DNA of 64,000 nucleotides, from NCBI GenBank assembly GCA_012271135.1, contig JAAXGZ010000072.1, positions 32,919 to 96,918 of the forward strand, written 5' to 3'. The notes under the pieces were generated by a model. It searched no databases and was not told the DNA's origin. It saw only the letters and a list, made by a program, of their open reading frames with translations. The first letter of the stretch is position 1. Each line of letters begins with the position of its first letter. Source of the DNA: Caldilineales bacterium. Its GTDB lineage: Bacteria; Chloroflexota; Anaerolineae; Caldilineales; Caldilineaceae. The position numbers and the translations under genes were made by a program. Positions 25,832 to 35,910 of this stretch are shown piece by piece.

Positions 25832-26033
25832 GCCCCGTTTTGCCTGCCTTTGGCCCTGCCCGCTCGTGGCCTTAAGGCAAGTTCCTAGTCTCGCTGGCTT
25901 TCGCTGGAAGAGCAGCCAAGATGGCTCTTCGACCGGGAACGAGCATTTTTGCGCACCCGAGGTACGGAACGCCGGACTGCAACCTGGTGAAGGCAACAGC
26001 CTTCACCTTCTTGTCTCGGAGGCGGTGTTGATG

Positions 26034-26810
26034 CTATTGAGCCTGAAAGTCATTCGGGTTCAGTCGGAACCAGGTCACTGTACCGGCATTGATGACAGGC
26101 TGGATGTTCCGGTCGTTGCGGACGCTGGCGATTACGGCTGAGGCCTCGTGTCCGGTGCACCGTTTGAGCATTTCCGCATTGCGGATCGCGCGGTTTGTAT
26201 CCCGGTGATCCCCGGTGTACGAGGCTTCTACCGCCACATAGCGCGTTGTGTCGGGGTCTTGAACTTCCGTAGCTTCCATAACCAAATCGGCCCTGTAGAA
26301 ACTGTGCCGATCGCCCCATTCGAACTTGTTCGCACCAAACCCGCGCACCATCTTGGTCAAGTCCTCGCGGCCCAGAAGGCGTACACACTCCAGGTTCAGG
26401 GTCTCCAGGATTTCGTCATAGCGGGACAATGCGATCCAATAGGCAGCATTGCCCTTCAGTTCGCCCACGTCGGTTTCGATCCGCTTGAGTGAGTTTTTGA
26501 TCTCGGTATTGGACTCCTTGAGTTCGGCGACATCGGTACGGAGTTCGGCCTGACCCTCCTTGAGTTCGGCGACATCGACGCGGAGTTCGGCGATGTCGGT
26601 GCGGAGTTCGGTGTTGATTGTCCTCTGCTCGCCTGCGAAGATGCCGAACTCCTTTGACAACTTCGCCAATTGAGCGGATGTTTCCGCCAGGTTCTCGGGC
26701 ATGGCGATCAGTTCGGCGGACAACACGCGCCGACGGACCTCATCCCTAAATTTGGGTGAGGTGTCCAGTCTCTCCAGGAACTGCTGTTCCGTAACCGTGT
26801 CCCAGACCAT
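26034..26810 (-). CDS. Coiled-coil protein with C-terminal nuclease-like domain (DUF3782-like)
   Basis: 258 residues from ATG 26810, with a strong purine-rich ribosome site (AAGGGGGGAT). Residues ~50-125 are a heptad-repeat coiled coil built from near-identical units (TELRTDIAELRVDVAELKEG, then QAELRTDVAELKESNTEI). The C-terminal ~130 residues contain RADLVMEATEV and YVAVEASYTGDHRDTNRAI, an arrangement of acidic residues and a strand resembling a PD-(D/E)xK fold, as in DUF3782-type proteins. The frame continues upstream of 26810 without homology. Function unknown; a DNA-associated role is an inference from the fold resemblance. Confidence 0.6.
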   Translation of the reverse strand: MVWDTVTEQQFLERLDTSPKFRDEVRRRVLSAELIAMPENLAETSAQLAKLSKEFGIFAGEQRTINTELRTDIAELRVDVAELKEGQAELRTDVAELKESNTEIKNSLKRIETDVGELKGNAAYWIALSRYDEILETLNLECVRLLGREDLTKMVRGFGANKFEWGDRHSFYRADLVMEATEVQDPDTTRYVAVEASYTGDHRDTNRAIRNAEMLKRCTGHEASAVIASVRNDRNIQPVINAGTVTWFRLNPNDFQAQ

Positions 26811-27161
26811 GGATCCCCCCTTCGGATCGGAATTGTACCCCAGACGATACTCCACTGGGCAAAAATTCGCCTTTTGGACACTGGTTGCAGTTTCATTGGC
26901 TTTGGTGCGAGTCGTGCACCGGTATCTCTTGGGGAGGCAGCCCTGTTCGGGTGTCTCGGGCCGTGGCGGTTGACAGGAGAGCCGGAAAGTTGAACGCCCC
27001 TGTATTATTGCTTCAGCCTCCGGGTTGGATGCACGTGCGGAGCGAGCCGCACCCGGATGATGCCCGACCAATCCCCAGACCGGTTGGCATTCACGGAGAA
27101 GGCACTGTTCCGGTGCCGCGGACCGGGCGGCACCGTGGGCGCCGAAAGTATTTCCCCCACG
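26811..27161. other. Gap between two minus-strand genes
   Basis: About 350 bases, presumably holding the terminator of the YfhO/flippase gene and the promoter of the coiled-coil gene, both on the minus strand. On the plus strand, TTGACA at 26970 and TATTAT at 27003 are too far apart for a standard promoter. No gene or RNA was recognised. Confidence 0.4.
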
Positions 27162-30100
27162 TCAACCGGCGGGTTTGATCAACGCCTTCAGGTTGAATAG
27201 GGGCAACCGCTCCATCAGGTAGCGAACTTCGCCGGTTGCGTACAGGGTTGCCATGTATGCCGCGCTGGTAGCCAGGAAGATTATCCAGACGGACCAGCCG
27301 AGACGGACCAGACCGGCGGACAGAACTGCCATGACAGCCAGCCCCACCGCCGGCTTCCAAATCAGGGGCATCCAGACCACCGTGCCCAGATGCCTGCGGA
27401 TCCCGGCCTGGAAGGGAATGAAAAGGAACATTTCACTGAGGATCGTCACCACCGCGGCTCCCGTGTAGCCGAACACCGGAATCAGTAGCAGATTGCCGAC
27501 GGCATTGAATACAACCACGGCAATGAATGCCTTGGTCAGATAGCGTTGTTGGTCGAGCGCGATCAGGACATATTGCGTGACCGCATTGATGAAGTTGAAG
27601 ACAATGGTCCAAATTACTACCTGCAACGCAAGATGGGATCCGCCGGTGAAGGTATAGCTGCGTCCAAGGACCTCGAACGTCTCCTCGATTCCCAGAAACT
27701 CCGCGCCGCCCACCACCTGCACCAGGGGCTTGGCCAGCAGCGTGGTACCGAAGGCAATGGGCACGCTGACCAGGGTCAGCAGGCGGATGCTCAGCCGATA
27801 GGCTCCCATCAGGCCGTCGCCGGTCTGCCGGGCGTAGCGGGAAAACAGCGGGAAGATGGCGAAGTTGAACATGCTGGGGATCAACGTGATCCCGAAGCGG
27901 TACTTGAGGGCTACGCTGTACAGACCGCTGGCGACCTCCCCGGACATCAGCCGCAGGATCCAGATGTCGATGTTCAACAGTACCGTGGCAAGCAGCGAGT
28001 TGAGCATGAACGGGAAACCGTTGGCCAGCATCCAACGCTGCAGGGGCCAGTCCCATTCCCAGTGCCAATGGAACAGCGTGCGCCGCAACATGACATAAAA
28101 CCAGACAACCTGCATCACGACGGTTGCCACAGCCACCCAAGCGATGCCGGGCAGTCCCCAACCCAGCAGTAGGACCAGGGCGCCCAGGCCGGAGCGCAGG
28201 AGTGTGGAGACCGTGGTCAGGCTGGCCGGATATTCCATCTTTTCCCAGGCATGGAAAGCGGCGCTCAGGGCATCCGACCAGCTGGCGAAGAGCATGGCTA
28301 GGGAAAAGATCACGATGGTGACGACTTCCACGTCCGTGATGCGGTCCACCTGCCGGAAGCCCAAGGTCACGCCAACCATGGCAATGGTGGCGCCGGCCCA
28401 GATGAGGGTGCGCAAGGCGCACACGTTGGTCAGGTACCGACTCGACAGATCCTTGTCGCGGGCCACGTCGCGGGTCAGTAGGGTGTCCAGCCCGAAACGC
28501 GATATGAGTTCGAATACTCCGTACAGGGCGACCACGAACGCGAACTGGCCGGTGCCCACTGGCCCCAGCTGCCGCACATAGAACATGGCGAAGGCGAAGT
28601 CGATGATGCGCGTCATCAGCGTCAGGTTCAGCGGTACCAGGAAGTTCTTGGCCACCACGGTCGCCTCGGTGAGCTGGGCGTCCGGCTGACGCCAGCGGCC
28701 CCAGCTCCACCACAGGAGCATCATCAGCGCACAGGCCGCGGCCAGGAAGGAGAAGAACAGTCCCATGCGCAGGCTGCCTGGTTCATAGACCATGCGCACG
28801 TCGCCGCGGAACCCGGCAGGCAGTTCGACGGCGCGCAGCGAACCATTGGCGCGCAGCATCTTGGTTTCGCGCTCTTCCGCGGCACCGTCGGGGATCAGCC
28901 AGGCCTTCCAACCGGGAAACCAGGCGTCCCCCACCACCAGCCACGTTGCCGGATCGGTTTCCACTCGGATTCGGAGTTCGTTCGGTGAGTAGGCATCCAT
29001 CCTTGCCAATGAGGCAGTCAGATCGGCCGCGGGATCCCCCGCCCGCGGAGACGGCAGGTCTTCAAGCAGGACGGCGGTGCGGACATCAAGGTTGGCCAGG
29101 GTGGTTCCGCCGTCCCCAGTCCGCACGGCCGCAGGCACCAGGAACGCACGCGGCAGCACGTCCGTGTTCTCGTAGATCCCGGCATGATCATCCCGGTAAA
29201 CCTCCTGCCAGCCGGGCCGGCGGACCCGGTGTGCGGTCAGCAGGTACTTCACGTTCCACAGATCAAGGAGCGGGGAGTCCAGGAAGGATGGGCTGCCAAA
29301 CTCGGAATACAAATACCCCGCGCGGTCCATCCGCAAATCGACCTCGTGGCCGCGCCATCCCGGTACGCCGAGTTCGCTGAACACCGATTGGAACTGGGCC
29401 GGAATCAAGCCGGTTTTCCCCCTGAGGTCGTGCCAGCCGAAGTAGAAGCCCAGATTGGCTTTCCAGGGTCTGCGCGCCCTGGGACTGAGTGTGGTCAGCC
29501 GCCACTCGTAGTCGTGTTCCTCCCGTTCAGCCAGGAACTTCGCCACCCCGGGCAGGGGTTCCGTAGGCGACATGCTGCGGTCCGCGCCGGTCAGGTAGCG
29601 GCCATGGGCCACATAAAGGTCCGCGACCAGAAGCAGGCATGCCAACAGGGGCAGCATGGTCGAAACCGTTCCCGATCCGGTACGGGTCGAGCGGCCGAAA
29701 CGCCACAGCAGCAGGCCGGCTCCACAGGCGACCAAGGCCAAGTGCAGCAGGTTGCGCAGCTGGTAACCCACGAATAGGCGTGGCTGTCCAAACATGTGGC
29801 GCATGTATTCGCTGAGCCAAAACAGCTGCCGGACCGGACGTTCGAGGAAGGCTGGATTGAGCCATGCCACTGCGAATAGGGCCAGGCAGACGACGGCAAT
29901 GACGAGGCAGACGGCCGCGACGGTCCGCATGCCCGAGCGCGGACGGTTGGCCGTGCAGGCGTTGAACAATGCCTGGCACCCGACCGTACCGGCCAGGGTC
30001 AGGCAAAAACTGAAAATGAGGGTCCAGTTGTAGGCCGACAGGACGGTGTTCCAGACGGGCAGCGCGTGCAGCAGGCGGTAGGTGGGTAGGCCAAGGGTGA

Positions 30101-31403
30101 AGGAAAGGGCCAGGAGTCCGGCTGCCAGGCAAAACCACAGGGTGCGCCGATGGGCGCCCGCGAGGCCGCCGCGCCGGAAGCCTGCCCACACCCCTAGGGT
30201 TGTCAGGGGCCACAGAAGCAGACCGACATAGGTGGCTCCAACCGAGTAGTTGCGCAGGCCATAGTCGAAGGACTGCGTGTCGCGCCCAAAACGGTGCAGG
30301 GGTGCATCCATCCACTGCAGGTTCCAGATGTCAAACCATTGATGATGGGTGGGGTTGCCGAATGCATTGGGTACCCACAGGGTCAGGAGCTGGCGCTTGG
30401 GCCAGGCCAGGTTGGACACCTGCTGGAAGGTGGCGGTAGTGTCCCGATAGCTAAACAGCCAGTTCTCCGTGAACGGAATGATCTGGACCGCGGCCATGCC
30501 CAGGCCGAGCACCAGCATCAGAGCCATCCACATCGACTGCTTGGCCACGCGGTGCAGGGCTGCCGGTTGCCACCATCCGGGTGGATCCGGTGCACCTATG
30601 GATTCGGGTCCCGCTGCGGCCAACGCGGCGCTCCGTATGTCCCGTACCAGATTCAGATACAGATCGACCAGCCGCAGCAGAATGTACGCGGTACAGAACA
30701 CCACCGCATAGAGCAACAGTTCCGGATTGCCGGCCATGGCACCCATGGCGATGGATACGGCCCCTACCAGCAGGTAGGGAATGGGTCTGAAACTGACGAT
30801 CCCCTTGGACTCCTGCTTGTGCAAAATCACTTCGGCCATTGCCAGTAGCCAAGGCAGCCAGGCCGCGATGGCGAGCACCGTCGGATAGGCGCCGCGGGTT
30901 GCGATGTATCCGCCGAAGGCCCAGCCCAGGCCTCCCGTCAGGGCGGCCCAGGGGTGGAGGCCAAGGCTGCGGCCCAGGACATACATGCCAATGCCGGCCA
31001 GGGCGCCGTGCATCGCCGCGTAGGCGGCAAAGGCCACATCCGGCTCTCCCATCAGCAACAACAGGGACAGCGGGTAGAGCAGGCCCGCTTCGCCACCGGC
31101 CAGGAACGGAACGCCGGTCAGCAGGTGGGGGTTCCAAAGAGGAATGCTCCCCGTCTGGAGGTAGCTGTGAAGCAGGTGGTGCCAGGCGTTGTGGTGCAGG
31201 ATTGCATCCGCGACGGCATGGTTGTGCGGCACCACGCCCGGATACAGGCCGCGCCACGGATCGGTGACGGCCAGCGTGTCGTACGGCAGAATGGTCAGGC
31301 CGGTCCAGGGCGCCAGCAGGACCGGGCTGTACCAGAGGACCGGAAGTAGTGCCAGCGCCAGAACGGCGCGCAGGTCAGCCTTGTGTTGCCGCAGGAATCT
31401 CAT
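27162..31403 (-). CDS. YfhO/GT-C-like membrane protein fused to a Wzx-type flippase
   Basis: A single uninterrupted frame of 1413 residues. Residues ~1-900 resemble YfhO-family membrane proteins: a GT-C-like opening (ILPYDTLAVTDPW, then SYLQTGSIPLWNPHLLTGVP), a dozen or so transmembrane helices, and a long extracytoplasmic beta domain (NVKYLLTAHRVRRPGWQEVY, VVGDAWFPGWKAW) closing with one helix near 880-900. Residues ~920-1413 are a separate polysaccharide-flippase-like protein with about 12 helices (FYVRQLGPVGTGQFAF, RFGLDTLLTRDVARD, VLLNIDIWILRLMSGEVASG). A charged stretch (GRWRQPDAQLTEATVVAKNF) links them. It could combine glycosylation of a lipid carrier and export of the product in one polypeptide. 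Both halves look intact. Confidence 0.8.
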   Translation of the reverse strand: MRFLRQHKADLRAVLALALLPVLWYSPVLLAPWTGLTILPYDTLAVTDPWRGLYPGVVPHNHAVADAILHHNAWHHLLHSYLQTGSIPLWNPHLLTGVPFLAGGEAGLLYPLSLLLLMGEPDVAFAAYAAMHGALAGIGMYVLGRSLGLHPWAALTGGLGWAFGGYIATRGAYPTVLAIAAWLPWLLAMAEVILHKQESKGIVSFRPIPYLLVGAVSIAMGAMAGNPELLLYAVVFCTAYILLRLVDLYLNLVRDIRSAALAAAGPESIGAPDPPGWWQPAALHRVAKQSMWMALMLVLGLGMAAVQIIPFTENWLFSYRDTTATFQQVSNLAWPKRQLLTLWVPNAFGNPTHHQWFDIWNLQWMDAPLHRFGRDTQSFDYGLRNYSVGATYVGLLLWPLTTLGVWAGFRRGGLAGAHRRTLWFCLAAGLLALSFTLGLPTYRLLHALPVWNTVLSAYNWTLIFSFCLTLAGTVGCQALFNACTANRPRSGMRTVAAVCLVIAVVCLALFAVAWLNPAFLERPVRQLFWLSEYMRHMFGQPRLFVGYQLRNLLHLALVACGAGLLLWRFGRSTRTGSGTVSTMLPLLACLLLVADLYVAHGRYLTGADRSMSPTEPLPGVAKFLAEREEHDYEWRLTTLSPRARRPWKANLGFYFGWHDLRGKTGLIPAQFQSVFSELGVPGWRGHEVDLRMDRAGYLYSEFGSPSFLDSPLLDLWNVKYLLTAHRVRRPGWQEVYRDDHAGIYENTDVLPRAFLVPAAVRTGDGGTTLANLDVRTAVLLEDLPSPRAGDPAADLTASLARMDAYSPNELRIRVETDPATWLVVGDAWFPGWKAWLIPDGAAEERETKMLRANGSLRAVELPAGFRGDVRMVYEPGSLRMGLFFSFLAAACALMMLLWWSWGRWRQPDAQLTEATVVAKNFLVPLNLTLMTRIIDFAFAMFYVRQLGPVGTGQFAFVVALYGVFELISRFGLDTLLTRDVARDKDLSSRYLTNVCALRTLIWAGATIAMVGVTLGFRQVDRITDVEVVTIVIFSLAMLFASWSDALSAAFHAWEKMEYPASLTTVSTLLRSGLGALVLLLGWGLPGIAWVAVATVVMQVVWFYVMLRRTLFHWHWEWDWPLQRWMLANGFPFMLNSLLATVLLNIDIWILRLMSGEVASGLYSVALKYRFGITLIPSMFNFAIFPLFSRYARQTGDGLMGAYRLSIRLLTLVSVPIAFGTTLLAKPLVQVVGGAEFLGIEETFEVLGRSYTFTGGSHLALQVVIWTIVFNFINAVTQYVLIALDQQRYLTKAFIAVVVFNAVGNLLLIPVFGYTGAAVVTILSEMFLFIPFQAGIRRHLGTVVWMPLIWKPAVGLAVMAVLSAGLVRLGWSVWIIFLATSAAYMATLYATGEVRYLMERLPLFNLKALIKPAG

Positions 31404-31526
31404 GAAGCCGCATGTGCACGCTCGGCCGCAGGGCTCCGCAGAGGGAGACGGGGCTGGGACCCGCGGTAATGTTCAGCCGTTGTGGCTGAACACCCGGTGA
31501 CGGTACGGCACGGCCACGCTTGTCCT

Positions 31527-32957
31527 TCAGCCCGCAGCAGCCGTTTCAGGCATCGGTTCCGGCACCCGGGTCAGATGGGTAGCCAAGTCGAGGTCCGCCG
31601 CGTCCAGGTCCAGGGATGTGAACCGGCCGGCCTGCATGAAATCGGACAGCGCCTGCCGCGCCCGTTCGGAGAAGGCCTGATAGCGCTCCCGCTTGCGCCG
31701 CACCCGCACGGGCAGTTCCGGCAGCAGGCCCATGTTGGCCTTCATGGGCTGGAAGTGGCGGGCATCGGTATGGGTGATGTAGCGGAGCAGGGCTCCCACC
31801 ATGGTTTCCGCGGGAAATGTCCACGGACTGCGGTCGTCGAGCATCCGGTGCATGTTGAGGCCGCAGACCAAACCGCCCATGGTGCTGCCGACGTAGCCTT
31901 CCGTGCCGGTGATTTGACCCGCGAAGAAGAGGTCTTCCCGAACCCGGGACTGCATGGTTGGCAACAGCAGCTCCGGGCTGCTGATGAACGTGTTGCGGTG
32001 CATCTGGCCCATGCGGGCGAAACGGCTCCGCTCCAGGCCCGGGATCAGGCGCAGGATTTCCTCCTGTCGCCCCCATTTGATGTTGGTCTGGAAACCCACG
32101 AGGTTGTACAACGAGGCGGCCGCGTTGTCCTGGCGGAGCTGCACCACCGCGTGCGGGCGGTTCCCGGTGCGCGGATCCCTGAGGCCGACCGGCCGCATCG
32201 GACCGAAGGCCAAGGCATCCTCCCCGCGCCGGGCCAGAACCTCGATCGGCAGGCAGCCTTCGAAATAGCGTTCCAAGTCGGCATCGGCCTTGGACAGAGC
32301 GTTGCTCTCGGCCGATCTGACCGCGGCCACGAAGGCGGTGTACTGATCCGCATCCATCGGACAGTTGATGTAGTCTCCGTCCGGTGTCCCGTCCTCCGCC
32401 TTTTGCCAGCGGTTCTGGCGAAAGGCGACAGACATGTCGATGGAGTCGCGGTACACAATCGGTGCCACCGCGTCGAAGAAGTGCAGTTTCCGCTCGCCGG
32501 TCAGGGCCTGAATGGACTTGGTCAGGGCCTGGCTGGTCAACGGCCCCGTGGCGATGATGGTCGGCCCTTCGGGGACTGCGCAGACCTCGTCCCGTCTCAG
32601 GTCAATCAACGGATGGTGGCTGATGCGGGAGGTGATTTCCGCGGCAAAGGCTTCTCGGTCGATGGTCAGGGCGGCACCGCCCGGCAGCGAGTGCGCACAG
32701 GCGGTGCGCACGAGCAGGCTGCCCAGCAGCAACAGTTCCCGCTTGAGGATGCCCAGGGCCCGGTCTTGCAGCAGGGAGCCCATGCTGTTGCTACAGACCA
32801 GTTCGGCCAGACGGTCGCCTTGGTGCGCCGGAGTACGCCGGACCGGACGCATTTCGTACAGGACTACGGACCGACCCCGTTCCGCCAGTTGCCAGGCCGC
32901 TTCGCAGCCTGCCAGGCCGCCCCCGATGATCGTGACCGTGGGTGAGGATGGGGACAT
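31527..32957 (-). CDS. trmFO: Methylenetetrahydrofolate-tRNA-(uracil-54) methyltransferase TrmFO
   Basis: 476 residues. The FAD site is [19 protein letters not shown] at the N-terminus. Family hallmarks follow: [18 protein letters not shown] with the catalytic Cys, [34 protein letters not shown] and [19 protein letters not shown]. It makes ribothymidine-54 in tRNA using methylene-THF, an alternative to TrmA found in Firmicutes and several other phyla. It lies 12 bases after a HAD gene on the minus strand. The alternative name gid is obsolete. Confidence 0.95.
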   Translation of the reverse strand: MSPSSPTVTIIGGGLAGCEAAWQLAERGRSVVLYEMRPVRRTPAHQGDRLAELVCSNSMGSLLQDRALGILKRELLLLGSLLVRTACAHSLPGGAALTIDREAFAAEITSRISHHPLIDLRRDEVCAVPEGPTIIATGPLTSQALTKSIQALTGERKLHFFDAVAPIVYRDSIDMSVAFRQNRWQKAEDGTPDGDYINCPMDADQYTAFVAAVRSAESNALSKADADLERYFEGCLPIEVLARRGEDALAFGPMRPVGLRDPRTGNRPHAVVQLRQDNAAASLYNLVGFQTNIKWGRQEEILRLIPGLERSRFARMGQMHRNTFISSPELLLPTMQSRVREDLFFAGQITGTEGYVGSTMGGLVCGLNMHRMLDDRSPWTFPAETMVGALLRYITHTDARHFQPMKANMGLLPELPVRVRRKRERYQAFSERARQALSDFMQAGRFTSLDLDAADLDLATHLTRVPEPMPETAAAG

Positions 32958-32969
32958 GGCGGGCAGTTC

Positions 32970-33659
32970 TCAGACAATCTTTTCGCACAGGGCCCGCCGC
33001 AGGTCGTCCACGGTCAGGTCGTGCATCGAATCGACGACCCTGGCCCCTGCGGGATAGGTGGCCTGTCGCGACACTGTGGTCGGGATGGCGAAGACGGTGA
33101 GGCCTGCGGCCAGGGCGGCCGTTGCACCGTGCACCGAGTCCTCGAGGACGACCACCTCGTGGCCCGGCACGCCCAGGCCGCGCAGGGTCAGGTGGTACAG
33201 GTCCGGTGCGGGTTTGTGCCGCCGGTTCATGTCGCCCGTGTAGACATGGCTGTCGTCGAACCAGCGGTGCAGGTCCAGGCGCTGCCAATGCCGGTTCACC
33301 CACTCACGGTCCGAGTTGGTGCAAATGGCGGTGCGCAGGCCGGCTTCCGTGACTGCATCGGCGAGGGCTTCCACACCGGGCATCAGGGTCAGGTGTTTGC
33401 TCAGTTCCGGATACAGCTCGCCGTGCCGGGCCAGGATGGCTTCCTCGTCCACATCCCTGTCGGTCAGCCCGCGCAGCACGTCGAAAATCCTCGGATGCAC
33501 CCAAATGCCGACGAACTCGGCCCAGATGTCGGGCGTGAGCCTCGCCCCGTGGTCCTCGAAGATGCGGGCCCAGCTCTCGAACTCCATGCGTTCGGAGTCG
33601 ATGAGCGTGCCATCGAAGTCGAAAATGACGGCCGTCAGCCGCGGTTCAGGCTGGGACAC
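32970..33659 (-). CDS. HAD-superfamily phosphatase, beta-phosphoglucomutase-like
   Basis: About 229 residues. The nucleophile motif is VIFDFDGTLIDSERMEFES; motif II-like AICTNSDREW and motif III VVVLEDSVHGATAALAAG are all present, together with a four-helix cap typical of subclass IA. The start is either GTG 33659 or TTG 33674; both overlap the end of the glycosyltransferase gene. It probably acts on a sugar phosphate, fitting the glycan-related genes on either side. Confidence 0.82.
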   Translation of the reverse strand: MSQPEPRLTAVIFDFDGTLIDSERMEFESWARIFEDHGARLTPDIWAEFVGIWVHPRIFDVLRGLTDRDVDEEAILARHGELYPELSKHLTLMPGVEALADAVTEAGLRTAICTNSDREWVNRHWQRLDLHRWFDDSHVYTGDMNRRHKPAPDLYHLTLRGLGVPGHEVVVLEDSVHGATAALAAGLTVFAIPTTVSRQATYPAGARVVDSMHDLTVDDLRRALCEKIV

Positions 33660-34851
33660 GGCTGCTGTAGTCAATCAAGGTGCGGTAGGTGTAGCGAGCC
33701 CGCCGCGTAATCCGATCCCAGTTGAACTGGTCCCTCACGACACGGGTGGCGCGATGGGCGCGGATACGGGCTTGGTCGGGTTTGCTGCGGATGTGTTCGA
33801 CCGCCCAGAAAATGCTGCGCGGGTCGTTGGGATAGACGGTCAGTCCGGTCACTTCGTGTTCCACCACCTCGCTCAGTCCGCCCACGTCGGATACCACGAC
33901 CGGGCATCCCGTGGCCATGGCTTCCAGTGCAACAATACCGAAAGGTTCGTACAGACTGGGAAAAACCGCGGCGTTGGCCACCTTCAGGAGGCAGTTGCGG
34001 GTGACGTCGTCCACATAGCCCAGCAGGTCCACCTTGCCGGCCAGGCCCCGCTGCTGGACCGCCATGATCTGCTTTCTGCTGTCGCGCCCTGCGACCAGCA
34101 GGCGCGTGTCCGGCTGGGTTTCGGCAATCAGGACCATCGCGTCCAACAGGACGTGAAGTCCCTTCTCGTGGGTGGGACGGCCCACAAACAGCAGCAGGAA
34201 TTCGCCGTGTTGGGCGTACAGCTGTCGCAGCCGCTGCTCGCACACCTGGTCTCGAGCCTGGGGTGGGTGGATGTTGATCCCGTTGGGGATGACATCCAGC
34301 ACCTCGCTGTCCAGGCCGAAAATTTGCATCAGGCTGTCCCGCATGAAATAGCTGCAGACGATGACCCTCCACGCCTCCCGGCAGAGGCGGGCCTCCAGAT
34401 CGTGGATCTTGCGGCTGAGGTCTGTGTACAGGTGCCCCATGTACCGACCGTGCTCGGTGGCATGGACGGTTGCTACCAGCGGAATCCTCCAGTCGTGCAT
34501 GAGTTCCAGGCCGGCGGTGGCCGGCAGCCAGTCATGCACGTGGATCAGTTCAAAGTCGATCTCCGAAGCCAGTTCGCGCGCGGCATGTGCCAACTGGACG
34601 TTGCTGGCGACGTTGCGGTCGAAGAAGTCGCCTTCTTCGGGAGGATGTAGGTCGACCCTGTGGATGTGCAACCTGTCGCTGCGGTCCTCTCGGGCCGGGG
34701 CGCCGTCCGCGGCCGGGGTGAGCACATGGACATCGAACTGCTCCTGTCCCCGACAACCACCGCCCATGGCCTCGGTTAGCTCGGTCACATGCTTGCCCAG
34801 GCCGCCGATGATGTTCGGTGCATACTCCCAGGACAGCATCAGGATGCTCAT
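33646..34851 (-). CDS. GT4-family glycosyltransferase (glycogen-synthase-like fold)
   Basis: 401 residues from ATG 34851, which overlaps the stop of the GNAT gene as ATGA. N-terminal MSILMLSWEYAPNIIGGLGK has the GGxG-type loop that binds acceptor or nucleotide sugar. The C-terminal lobe shows FVGRPTHEKGLHVLLDA and the E-x7-E signature SLYEPFGIVALEAMATGCPV. It retains configuration when transferring sugar from a nucleotide donor. A copy of its first codons remains at 36.1 kb from a tandem duplication. With the HAD phosphatase and the flippase it may belong to a surface or storage glycan pathway. Confidence 0.88.
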   Translation of the reverse strand: MSILMLSWEYAPNIIGGLGKHVTELTEAMGGGCRGQEQFDVHVLTPAADGAPAREDRSDRLHIHRVDLHPPEEGDFFDRNVASNVQLAHAARELASEIDFELIHVHDWLPATAGLELMHDWRIPLVATVHATEHGRYMGHLYTDLSRKIHDLEARLCREAWRVIVCSYFMRDSLMQIFGLDSEVLDVIPNGINIHPPQARDQVCEQRLRQLYAQHGEFLLLFVGRPTHEKGLHVLLDAMVLIAETQPDTRLLVAGRDSRKQIMAVQQRGLAGKVDLLGYVDDVTRNCLLKVANAAVFPSLYEPFGIVALEAMATGCPVVVSDVGGLSEVVEHEVTGLTVYPNDPRSIFWAVEHIRSKPDQARIRAHRATRVVRDQFNWDRITRRARYTYRTLIDYSSRVPA

Positions 34852-35831
34852 CGCAGGACCTCCCGCACGTCGGCCTCCGCGCACAACGGCCGTTGCCAGG
34901 TCTGTGCATCCGGCAATCGCCGAAAGCCAAACGCCTGATTGATTTTGAACATTGGGGTTCCGGCAACGGTGTCCGTCCGGATGCGGGTACCCTCTCGGCG
35001 CTGCACGGCTTCGATCGCGGTGGTCTTGAGGGCCGAGGCCAGCCCCAGCCGGCGGTGGGCGCGGCTCACGCCGGTCAGGGATGTCCACCACAGGGTCGGA
35101 TCAGCGGCCGACTGCCACAGCGCCGTCAGGGCCAGCCACTCCCCGTTGCGGACGGCAATGAACGTCATCGAAGGGTCGAACGCGCCATTGCGCTGATGCT
35201 CCTCCCAGAGCTCTGTGAGTGTCAGGGGAGCAGGCGGATATACCAAGTCGGCCAGGAATTCCATGCGCAACTTGTGGTATTTCCCGAACCAGGCGGGATC
35301 GTCCGCCGACAGCTGGGACAGGGGAAGGAATTCGATGCCCTGGGCCAGCAGGCCATCCCGGCGGCGCAGTTGCTCGGTCAGGTCGTATCCGGTAGCCTCC
35401 AACTCGCTTTCGCGGGTGGTCTTCTTGATGACAAATCCCCTGTCCTGCAGGAACCGGATGCCCCGTTCCTGATCGGCCCGCGTTTCGCAGGTGAGCTCCG
35501 CGACTTCGTGTTTGTCCAGCAGTGCCGACAGACAGTGGTTCCAGATCCCGCGCCCCGCGCCCCGGCCCTGCCAGCGCGGATCCACCGCGGCATATACCCG
35601 AAAGCGCCCCGGGGACCGGTCCCACGTCTCTTCCGCACCCGCGAAGAAACCGGCCGGCGTATCGCCGCTCCAGGCCAGCCAGCGGTAGCCCGGATGCGAT
35701 TCCCCGAGGCTCAGGTCCTCGTTGGCCAGGTCGTCCCCGGAGACGGGATTGTTGGGCGCCACCGCCAGGAGAATGTCGGCCATGGCCGCATAGCTGGTGG
35801 GAGTGCCGTCGGACTCTCTGATTTCGAACAT
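34848..35831 (-). CDS. GNAT-family acetyltransferase, copy A (two GNAT modules)
   Basis: 327 residues from ATG 35831. The N-terminal module has the acetyl-CoA loop VDPRWQGRGAGRGIWNHCLS; the C-terminal module has TGVSRAHRRLGLASALKTTA, so the protein is a tandem-GNAT fusion as in mycothiol-synthase-like and aminoglycoside-acetylating relatives. It is about 85-90 percent identical by eye to copy B. The stop overlaps the glycosyltransferase ATG, so this copy is coupled to that gene. Substrate unknown. Confidence 0.8.
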   Translation of the reverse strand: MFEIRESDGTPTSYAAMADILLAVAPNNPVSGDDLANEDLSLGESHPGYRWLAWSGDTPAGFFAGAEETWDRSPGRFRVYAAVDPRWQGRGAGRGIWNHCLSALLDKHEVAELTCETRADQERGIRFLQDRGFVIKKTTRESELEATGYDLTEQLRRRDGLLAQGIEFLPLSQLSADDPAWFGKYHKLRMEFLADLVYPPAPLTLTELWEEHQRNGAFDPSMTFIAVRNGEWLALTALWQSAADPTLWWTSLTGVSRAHRRLGLASALKTTAIEAVQRREGTRIRTDTVAGTPMFKINQAFGFRRLPDAQTWQRPLCAEADVREVLR

Positions 35832-35910
35832 GGTGGCTGGCCGTAGGTGGACGGGCGCGGAATCTCAATGCCGTTGTGGCATCTGAATCGTACAGGGCAC
35901 CGAGTGGAAA

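Noticed and set aside
26970..27008. Promoter TTGACA ... TATTAT on the plus strand
   Set aside because: The spacing is 27 bases and no plus-strand gene follows.
31482..32945. Plus-strand frame of 487 codons
   Set aside because: Antisense to trmFO over its whole length; the trmFO frame has all family motifs, whereas this one has none.
33316..34650. Plus-strand frame of 444 codons
   Set aside because: It is antisense to the HAD and glycosyltransferase genes, both of which have clear catalytic motifs.
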